A stretch of DNA of 64,000 nucleotides from Protonemura montana (taxonomy: Eukaryota > Arthropoda > Insecta > Plecoptera > Nemouridae): assembly GCA_947568835.1 (NCBI GenBank), contig OX387604.1, positions 21,109,076 to 21,173,075 of the forward strand, in the 5' to 3' direction. Below are positions 56,901-64,000 of the stretch, piece after piece. The translations under genes and the position numbers were made by a program. Numbering within the stretch: position 1 is the stretch's first letter; each line of letters begins with the position of its first letter. The notes under the pieces are model-generated. The model worked only from the letters and a program-made list of their open reading frames with translations. It searched no databases and was not told where the DNA came from.

Positions 56901-59900
56901 GCAGATCGGAAGCAGTTTCTGCAACGTTACCTCGCTCTCCCGGCAACAGCTGACTTGCCGTCCCCCTGTCATCCAGCCTCCTGCACTTGACGAAGGGGGA
57001 AGATCCTTCTCTCAGGATCTACCCCAAGTTGTGGTAAGCAGGCACATTACTTACACCCGAGTCCAGACTACAGGCTTAATAGATATTACAACTCGTCAAC
57101 TGAAAGAAGCATTTTCGTATGAAATTCATAGTTTCACCTTGTTAGAGTAATTGAAAAATAATGCAACTTTGCTTAAAATTATTGAAAGCTGTTAAATCCA
57201 CATGTTTCATCAACTGTGTTTTTTTTTTCACCAAACCAAACATTGTAGTTGTATTTATTGTGCTATTATAAATATCTTACCCATCAAAATATTCTGGTTA
57301 GACTGATTTTGGTTGAATATTCTTTGTTTTTACTTCAAATGATTTTGTTATACTGGCCAAAGAACATTTCAATTACCAAAACTTAAACACAGGTTAAAGT
57401 GGTATCAATCCCATGGTCAGGTCCCATCACCAGCAACATGATTGCCTTTCCCCCCCTCACCGTCACCCTTATTCAGTACTAGACGATTTTCAAGCATTTT
57501 CGACTGTTTCGTCCAGGTGATAGTTGGGAGCAAACTTCGCTACGTGATCGGCAAGCTAAGCTACGCTTCGCCGTCAGGAATCAACGGGCCATTGTCAAAG
57601 CCTGCACTATTTGGTGTGATTGCTGGCATCGTCTTGTTGTTGGTGGTGTTCATTGGGTTCCTGGTGGCGTATCGCCGAAAGTCTACTGAGAGCAACCGTG
57701 TGCTCAAGAACATGCAGGAGCAGATGGACATACTCGAGCTGCGAGTGGCTGCCGAGTGCAAGGAAGGTGCGTCACTTGCAATCCAGTTTCTTTTGGAGAA
57801 GGAATGCATTTTCCTGGTGGTGATTAACACGACTCAATCGACAATATTTAGGTGTCATCTTTCAATGTAGAAACAGTAGCATCAACAATGAAGACATTTG
57901 GCAGACCTTTGATAGTAATTTTTTATAACTGGAGAAAGTGCCAAGGCGTTGCGAGTCAAGGTTACAAATCGAAGAAATATGATGCAAAGCGTGCTCATCC
58001 GTAGAAATGTTCTTGTTTATCTTTAAATGTGCAATGAGATCAATGTTAATGTATCTTCTTAGTACATTTTTCTCATTGTTTAACATCCTACCTTTCCTAA
58101 ACTTAAATTTGACAATTTTTTTGGCTTAATCTATACCAAGTGCTTGTATTTAACTTAATTATTTCATTCCTTAACTTAAATTGTACCATACCTTACATAA
58201 ACAAATTACTTCGCTCGCTTTCTAAACATTTCAGTCCTATCAGTCATGGTCAGTATTCTACAGAAACTTGACAATTGAAAGTTGCTTGAGCCTGTACTGT
58301 GGTCCTTGCAGCGTTTGCCGAGCTGCAGACAGAAATGACAGACCTGACAGGCGACCTGACTTCTGGCGGAATTCCGTTCCTCGACTACCGCACTTACGCC
58401 ATGAAAATCCTCTTCCCGAACATCGACGATCATGCGGTGCTTCAGTGGGAACGACCGGAACTGCTGCGCAAGGAGAAGGGCCTGCGGCTGTTTGGACAGC
58501 TGATTATGAACAAAACGTTTTTGCTGCTGTTTATACGAACTTTGGAAAGTAACCGTTACTTTTCCATGCGTGATAGGTGAGTTTGGTTCGGTGGCCATTC
58601 GAATGTTATTCTTCCCTCTTCAGGAGCCAAAGATAAAATAACATGTGAAAAAAACCTCGTTATTTATATAAGTTCAAGGCAACATTAAATTATCAACAGA
58701 GACAGAGCACCATTGTGGCAATTGAAAACTGATGGTATAGTGATTATTAATAACCTGCATGATCTATTTCAGGGTAAATGTGGCTTCGTTGATAATGGTG
58801 ACGCTTCAGAGCAAGATGGAATATTGCACAGACATCCTGAAAACTTTGCTAGCAGAGCTCATTGAAAAATGTATGGAAGGGAAGAGCCATCCGAAGCTTC
58901 TTCTCCGAAGGTAAGATGCTTTTTTTTTGGGTTAGGAAATCCAAATGATATATTTACCTTAGTTAGCAAGTTTATCACTTAAGAAGTACATAGTATTTAA
59001 GTCCCTAGCTAAACACGGGCTTTTTGATTTCAGGACTGAGAGCGTTGCGGAAAAGATGCTCTCAGCTTGGTTCACCTTCCTCCTCTACAAGTTCCTTCGC
59101 GAATGCGCTGGCGAGCCGCTCTTCATGCTGTTCCGCGCCATGAAGCAGCAGGTGGACAAGGGTCCCGTCGACTCTATCACCTCCGAAGCGCGCTATTCGC
59201 TCAGCGAGGAGAAACTCATTCGCCAGTCCATAGACTTCAAGCCTATGACTGTATACGTGTCGATTTCGCAACAGGCGGTGTTTGTCAGCGGACTGGACCC
59301 CAACACGGAGAACGTGCCGGTGAAGGTCCTGGACTGCGACACGATCGCCCAGGTGAAAGAGAAGTCGCTTGACACAATCTACCGCGCCACTCCGTACAGC
59401 CAGCGTCCGCGCAAGGATGACCTCGACTTGGAGTGGCGAACGGGCACTTCCGGCCGACTGATTCTCTACGACGAAGACAGCACTACCAAAGCCGAGGGAG
59501 AATGGAAGAAGAGAAATACCTTAAATCACTACAGGGTAAAGATTTTGCACCAATTTTGTCTTCTTTGTGTTTTGAGTTCTGGTGATAGATGAAGAATGGT
59601 TGGGTGAATTTCTCGATCTGTTGATTCCTGATTGTTTGAGTCGCTTTTCTCAGAGTATCTCCTAACTCCTGATTTTGAAAGTTCACCCTAACAAACATCA
59701 CGAACAGTGCGCCTATTTTTTACTCAGTGACTATCAATGGTTCATTACTAACAATTTGCCCATACTTGCCAACTTCAGAACCAAATTTGCATAATTTTCC
59801 ATTATCCCAATCAACAACAGCCTAAAATTGACAATCTTGACCCCAGTTTGCTCCACAGGACTAGATCTCTCACAATCTTAGTGATGACATTTTCTCATAA

Positions 59901-61537
59901 CTGTCTCTTGTTTTCAGGTACCAGATGGTGGTGCACTGAATCTAGTCTCAAAGCAATCGTCTATCTACAACCTGTCAATTTTATCTGAGAAGAATGACAA
60001 GTCCCACAAGTACGAAACGCTGAATCTCTCCAAGTTCAGCTCCGCGAGCCCGCCACTGAGTCGCGCCACCTCGCCGCTGAACCATGATCACGACGGCGGG
60101 CTCAAGTGCTGGCACCTGGTCAAGCACCACGATACTGACACCCAGAAGGAGGGCGAGCGCGGGAACAAGATGGTCTCGGAGATCTATCTCACCAGGCTGC
60201 TGGCTACTAAGGTATGTGCTTTTGGCCACCAGATTCAAATTCGAGTAGCTAGGCATTTAGTGGGAAAGACTTACAGAAAGAATTAGGTCTCTTGACCATA
60301 AGTTTCATATGGTGTTGGTATTTTGACTATTTTGACAATCATAAATCTCGTGACAATCTTAATGTTTCAACTTAAGCTTTTATCATTAAGAGCACAGTGG
60401 ATGATAGCAATGTTCATGTAGCGACTGTAAATGGTAATTACCGATTCTGGTACCGAAATTTGACTGGTCCATAATGGAACAGGAGAGCAAACACAAGAAA
60501 ACCTTACCAGAATACGTTTAGTACTTTGTGTTACTGTAAATCACTTGTTTGACTACCCATTATTCTTTCCATTGTGACCCTACGTATCTTACCTGATCTA
60601 AGATGTGGCACCAACCTAAACTGAACTACACAACTAAAGTTTGCCTCAACTTTGCAGGGTACTCTACAAAAGTTTGTCGACGATCTTTTCGAGACGATCT
60701 TCAGCACAGCTCACCGTGGCTCTGCACTACCATTGGCAATCAAATATATGTTTGACTTCCTGGACGATCAAGCGATACAACACGGAATTTCCGATCCAGA
60801 AGTCGTTCATACCTGGAAGAGCAACAGGTAAGCAAGCCACATTCCAAAAAAAAAACTATGTCCTTCATGTATTGTTCACCAATAATGCCTTTCTAATATG
60901 CTTTGTCTTCCTTACTTTCAGTTTACCGCTACGATTCTGGGTTAACTTAATAAAAAATCCAAATTTCGTGTTTGACATTCACAAGTCCAATATCGTGGAT
61001 TCCTGCCTTTCGGTCGTGGCGCAAACCTTCATGGACTCGTGCTCTACTTCGGATCACAGGCTAGGTATGTTACGAACGGGCTTCATGGTTTTATCGAGTT
61101 ATTTTGCATATGTTACGGTACTAATTGATGAATCAACCAAAGTTAAACATTCATAGAAACTGTGATGGGTGTGTGAAGCAACAGTGAAGATGCTGTGATA
61201 ACCATAGAATCACCTACTGCAGATGCATTTACGTTTTACTCAATGATTAGCACATGTCAGAAGGAGTTGAGCATTTTGAATATCTGATAAAACCAGAAGA
61301 AATGGAATGCATTTAAGACTTGAAGAACAATATTTGCTATGCTGCTATGGACGAGGAATGTGAGTGACACGTTGCACGTTGATCGTTTCAGGCAAGGACT
61401 CCCCCAGCTCGAAGCTGCTGTACGCGAAGGACATTCCCGTATACAAAGAGTGGGTAGAGCGTTACTACTCGGACATCAAGACCATGCCTGCCATCTCCGA
61501 CCAAGATATGAATGCCATGCTTGCCGAGGAGTCGAGG
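39863..61537 (+). CDS. PLXNA: Plexin-A-type semaphorin receptor (3' partial)
   Basis: I assembled 23 exons, 5562 nt (1854 codons), with continuous phase. Plexins are single-pass receptors for semaphorins; their cytoplasmic split GAP domain acts on Rap GTPases and controls axon guidance and cell migration. Domain order: signal peptide (residues 1 to about 23), sema domain, three PSI modules alternating with IPT modules, one membrane helix, juxtamembrane coiled coil, GAP segment, Rho-binding insert, second GAP segment. Intracellular sequence is nearest to plexin-A ([46 protein letters not shown]). The frame ends at 61537 before a good GTGAGT donor. The final exon (about 60 residues in plexin-A) is not in the window. 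ATG 39863 is preferred over the weaker upstream context because a hydrophobic signal peptide follows at once. Confidence 0.94.
40985..46981 (+). other. Plexin intron 1, 6.0 kb, with CpG-rich part
   Basis: The left part (about 41400-43250) is clearly richer in G, C and CpG than the rest of the window's non-coding DNA. It includes GC-rich runs such as GGCGGGCGGGCGGG at about 41510 and a CG-dense stretch at 42850-42905. A 21-nt G tract lies at 41381-41401. I found no plexin-like exon. The right part is ordinary AT-rich intron. Confidence 0.55.
41381..41401. repeat. 21-nt G homopolymer
   Basis: Uninterrupted G run in plexin intron 1. Confidence 0.9.
48103..54413 (+). CDS. PLXNA: Plexin exons 4-12: PSI and IPT modules
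   Basis: Exons 48103-48203, 48292-48421, 48658-48820, 50398-50606, 51384-51515, 52123-52324, 52643-52888, 53286-53619, 54248-54413. PSI 1: [21 protein letters not shown] 2: [20 protein letters not shown] 3: [21 protein letters not shown] modules follow: [19 protein letters not shown], then [20 protein letters not shown]. All PSI cysteines expected for the disulphide knot are present. The third PSI exon starts at 52643, where the sequence VVIYRC continues from DNPDNIH in the previous exon. Confidence 0.92.
48821..50397 (+). other. Plexin intron, 1.6 kb
   Basis: AT-rich intron. I see no repeat family, RNA gene or exon. Confidence 0.6.
51640..51745 (-). repeat. tRNA-derived SINE copy, - strand
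   Basis: Read on the - strand: AATCTTGTGTACCCAGATAG, then the A-box TAGCTCAGTTAGTAGAGC and a B-box-like GTCCCGGGTTTG. It lies head-to-head with the + strand copy starting at 51750 and shares its AATCTTGT...TAGCTC order. Confidence 0.65.
51750..51890 (+). repeat. tRNA-derived SINE copy, + strand
   Basis: AGATCCCTTATCCCATCC, then GGCTGAAATCTTGT, the A-box-like TAGCTCGGTTGGTAGGA, a decayed B-box and GTCGCACATTTT. Same order as the copy at 3932-4060. Together with 51640-51745 it forms an inverted pair in a plexin intron. Confidence 0.65.
54141..54183. repeat. 16-bp tandem repeat, about 2.6 copies
   Basis: Unit TGTGACCTTTTGTTGA begins at 54141, 54157 and 54173, with one substitution in the first copy. 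It lies close to the acceptor of plexin exon 12 and is not coding. Confidence 0.8.
55109..57766 (+). CDS. PLXNA: Plexin exons 13-16: last IPT modules and membrane helix
   Basis: Exons 55109-55228, 55961-56200, 56857-57033, 57517-57766. IPT sequence includes [18 protein letters not shown] and [18 protein letters not shown]. The membrane helix is [19 protein letters not shown], then LVAYRRKS as the stop-transfer basic cluster. The juxtamembrane segment [19 protein letters not shown] is the plexin coiled coil that regulates dimerisation. Donors are all GT. Confidence 0.93.
56360..56452 (+). repeat. SINE fragment with B-box and AATAATAAAATAC tail
   Basis: GGGTTCGAGGTCCCC (56389-56403) resembles a tRNA B-box. 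It is followed about 35 bp later by AATAATAAAATAC, the same tail as at 33540-33552. The A-box part is lost or decayed. Confidence 0.5.
58312..61537 (+). CDS. PLXNA: Plexin exons 17-23: split GAP domain with Rho-binding insert
   Basis: Exons 58312-58576, 58773-58910, 59034-59535, 59918-60211, 60658-60827, 60922-61064, 61392-61537. The first GAP segment has [15 protein letters not shown], the plexin arginine finger region, and [17 protein letters not shown]. The next has [16 protein letters not shown]. The Rho-GTPase-binding insert is in the 502-nt exon ([20 protein letters not shown]). The second GAP segment has [39 protein letters not shown] (third conserved Arg) and [14 protein letters not shown]. 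All catalytic features are intact, so active Rap-GAP function is expected. Confidence 0.94.
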
Positions 61538-62348
61538 GTGAGTGTCGCTGCTTTGTTGCTGCTTCTGGGTCATGAATGTCTTCTCCTATTGTGTCACCTA
61601 GTATGGTCAACCACCAGGCTCTGACTGCTCCTCTGTATGGAATAAATGCAACTGTGGATGTCTCTGGGTAGTGATTTTCAGAATGTTAGACCCAGGTGAA
61701 ACACCTTTTTCTGGGGAATGTATACTATAGATAGCCTATAGGTAGAGCCACGATTATATGGTGATGCGCGAAATCGCGAATTGTTCTTATCTCTTGTTAT
61801 TCTTACAAATTAGTGCGATTCATTGAATTCCCATCTCAAATATGTAAGAAGCTCATCGCGACAAAACGCGAAATTCACGAAAAATCATCCATAACAACGA
61901 AATCAACTATTTTCCGCGAAATCATCGCGAAATAAGCCTTTTCCCATCCAATTATCTTAAATTTCAGATAATCGGTTTTTTTTTTCATTTTTATCAAACC
62001 ATATTTCATGCTAAATTAAGAGATAATGAAGCTATTTCACTGAAATATGTGTATTTTGCAAAATAGCCACTTATTTCCATGCAAAATATTTAAAATTTTT
62101 ATTTTATCTCTCTAAACACACATTTCCATGAATTTGTCATATTCAGGTCTGTTTCTCATCAAATGCTGTCAACATTCCTAAGTTTAGGGGGTAGAAGTAG
62201 TGGGGCAAAATGTTTGCAGTAGGAAACCATTGCCATTGGTTGGCTGAATCTTCCCCTCCTTGCCATGTGAGCACCAGCACCACATGCATTCAGTCTATAT
62301 AGAGATTAGCTGGGATTTCAAATTTCAATGGGGTGTAATAAATCTTTG

Positions 62349-62689
62349 ACTTTTGAGGATCAAGCAAAGCAACTCTTTGTGAGTGATGGATATATTTTCA
62401 TGTGTGGAATCTGGAACACCAGACTTGTCTGGGAGAAAAAAGACAATCTTGCAAAGTATGTTGTTAGTACCAGGCAGTGGGTCTAATTCAAATTCTAATG
62501 GACATAAAAATCTCAAACTTCTCATTTGCAGTTCTGACTTAGCAAACTATTTGGGCCCCAGTGAACAGTGTTGATGCAGAGAGGTTTTTTAGGGAAGCTA
62601 CCATTGAAACTTGTTCAATGTTCAGTTTAACAAGTGGTAGGTGTCGCTCTTACTGCCATACAATGTATTTCATGGTGGCATTTATGTAA
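62349..62689 (+). pseudogene. Decayed hAT-family transposase fragments
   Basis: Frame 62349-62486 reads QLFVSDGYIFMCGIWNTRLV, then WEKKDNLAKY. This resembles the BED/CGGBP1-like zinc finger at the N-terminus of some hAT proteins, with ligands degraded. Frame 62552-62689 reads WAPVNSVDAERFFREA, the typical NSVDAER-F start of the hAT C-terminal dimerisation block. The catalytic middle is missing, so this is an internally deleted relic. Ends and target duplication were not found. Confidence 0.6.
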
Positions 62690-62893
62690 AATATTGATTT
62701 GTGCTATTAATTTTGTTCCAAGTCCCTAACAAATACCGATGTTGAGGACCTACACTAAATATTTGCTTTATTGTAATTATTATTGATCACTTCTTTATTA
62801 AGGCCCATCATTCCCGCGGGTAAAATCGTTAAAAATGGGTCCCAAACGGGTATATAGTGTTTGTATTATGTTAATGACAAGGAAAAATAAGTG

Positions 62894-62917
62894 CCGGAAA
62901 ATTGGTGAGTTTTCCGG
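62894..62917. repeat. 8-bp perfect hairpin
   Basis: CCGGAAAA (62894-62901) pairs with TTTTCCGG (62910-62917). It may be the subterminal part of a decayed mobile element; no other evidence. Confidence 0.5.
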
Positions 62918-64000
62918 GCAAATTAAAAATCAAATCCTTTGTACAGGACAGCACCGCAAAAATATGAGTTAAAGAGTCCGCGATTTTTTTCCGTAGTGCC
63001 TGAACTTGCTTTTCTTAGACAAACAATTTTGGTAGTCACAGCTAAAAAATTGATTGAGATATCAATTTTCAAAAACTCTTTTATTAATCTCAAAAAGTTC
63101 CTGGTTTTAAACAGATCATCAGTTGCACAAAAAGTGATCCATTGAACTAATGAAAAGAACGTCTTAAAGCCTTAAGTATGCAGATTTCAAATATGTGTGT
63201 TTCATCGCGATCGGTCAAACGATCCAGGTTCTGTTATGTACAAGGTAAGTGCTTGCGAGGCACTACTTTTTGGGCTCGTCGAACCTGGAAACATTGCATA
63301 TTGCATACATACAGGCTGATGCTAGTGCCCGCTAGCATCCGATGCCAGCTACTTCGAGCGCGACCTTGCACGCTTTCATGAGGCAAGAGAGTCTGCATGT
63401 GGTCTTATCGCTGTAATCCTCGACTGGAATTTTTTAAATTCCCTAATGAATGAGCTGAGATTTGTAAACATAGCGCGCGATTTCAGAGTGTGTAGCAAGT
63501 ATGATTTGCCTGCCAGACTTCAATTCCACATTATTATTTTGCGAAGGAGCGGGAGCAATTAGACATGTATTTCATTCGGGTTCTCCAATAGTCGCGATTG
63601 ACTTATTGGCGCTACATATTATTGTAGCTGTACATTATTTCTTCACAGATTGCAACACGGTACGCAAACGTCATTCGAGGATATAAAATCTTCAAACCAT
63701 GTTCTGTCTGACGAAAAATTAGCCAATTACCAGAACCGATCAGGAATCTGATATTTCACATTGCAACCATCGATACACAGTTTATTTCTTATCTAAGTGA
63801 GGCACACGTGGGAAAATAATTAGAAGTGAAATTTAAAGTGCTCAGCGTAATAATTCTACAAAGAAATGCAGTGTAATTCTTGGCTTACCAGTGGTGGGCC
63901 ACCTATAAGAGTCCTCGTCAGTTTGTGCCAACTTTTCGTTCATTGAATACATGATAGTTTACTGTATCTTTGGTAAGATTCTGGACATTTTTAAAATGCA

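Larger units (their letters stand above)
61538..64000 (+). other. Plexin last intron and right edge
   Basis: No final plexin exon was recognised (expected family sequence around a YSYI-KY block is absent). The stretch holds a CGCGAAAT-rich region (61765-61940), a decayed hAT transposase (62349-62689), a small hairpin and then AT-rich sequence. Confidence 0.5.

Noticed and set aside
63600..63690. Candidate plexin last exon after TTCTTCACAG
   Set aside because: The in-frame translation does not resemble the plexin C-terminus; the real last exon is probably outside the window.
1..64000. Prokaryotic-style systems (operons, CRISPR, toxin-antitoxin, phage)
   Set aside because: The window is clearly animal nuclear DNA with spliced genes; no such feature was seen.

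Overview
The window is nuclear DNA from an animal (metazoan). The evidence is intron-rich genes with GT-AG splice sites, an AT-rich background, decayed transposons and tRNA-derived repeats, and proteins restricted to animals (a plexin, a SIPA1-like RapGAP). The proteins look invertebrate and I cannot name the lineage. All five cellular genes lie on the + strand. I built the exon models by hand from splice signals, reading-frame phase and family similarity. In every model the phase is continuous across all junctions.

Layout. (1) 505-15486: 18 exons of a SIPA1L-type RapGAP/PDZ protein, N-terminus off the left edge. (2) 16701-18361: a four-exon TMUB-type ubiquitin-like membrane protein, 379 aa. 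(3) 20509-26929: ten-exon MCM10, 975 aa, with one probable GC-AG intron. (4) 27688-35193: seven-exon mitochondrial 4-hydroxy-2-oxoglutarate aldolase HOGA1, 324 aa. Its last exon (35026-35193) sits beyond a 5.7 kb transposon-filled intron. (5) 39863-61537 and beyond: 23 exons of a plexin-A-type semaphorin receptor, lacking only the last exon(s). I see no functional reason for these genes to be neighbours beyond shared orientation.

Mobile DNA is the most informative accessory content. Two near-identical ~1.1 kb non-autonomous hAT-like elements (29535-32993 and 37508-38605) each have a 15-bp terminal inverted repeat and a perfect 8-bp target duplication. The first copy was later split by a 5'-truncated, antisense LINE. 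The second copy gives the empty site, so the insertion point can be read to within a base or so. The LINE keeps an uninterrupted reverse transcriptase frame. That frame has a SAP-like DNA-binding motif between the RT core and the C-terminal region, and its first ~45 codons come from the host hAT element. A third, unrelated hAT-like MITE (898-1495, 8-bp duplication CTACAGTA) lies in a SIPA1L intron. Two fold-back elements lie in MCM10 introns, several tRNA-derived SINE copies are scattered through introns, and a decayed hAT transposase lies near the right edge. Long G or C homopolymers (17-29 nt) recur.

I found no CRISPR array, operon or other prokaryotic feature. The strongest candidates for something undescribed are the SAP-carrying LINE and the nested hAT/LINE structure.
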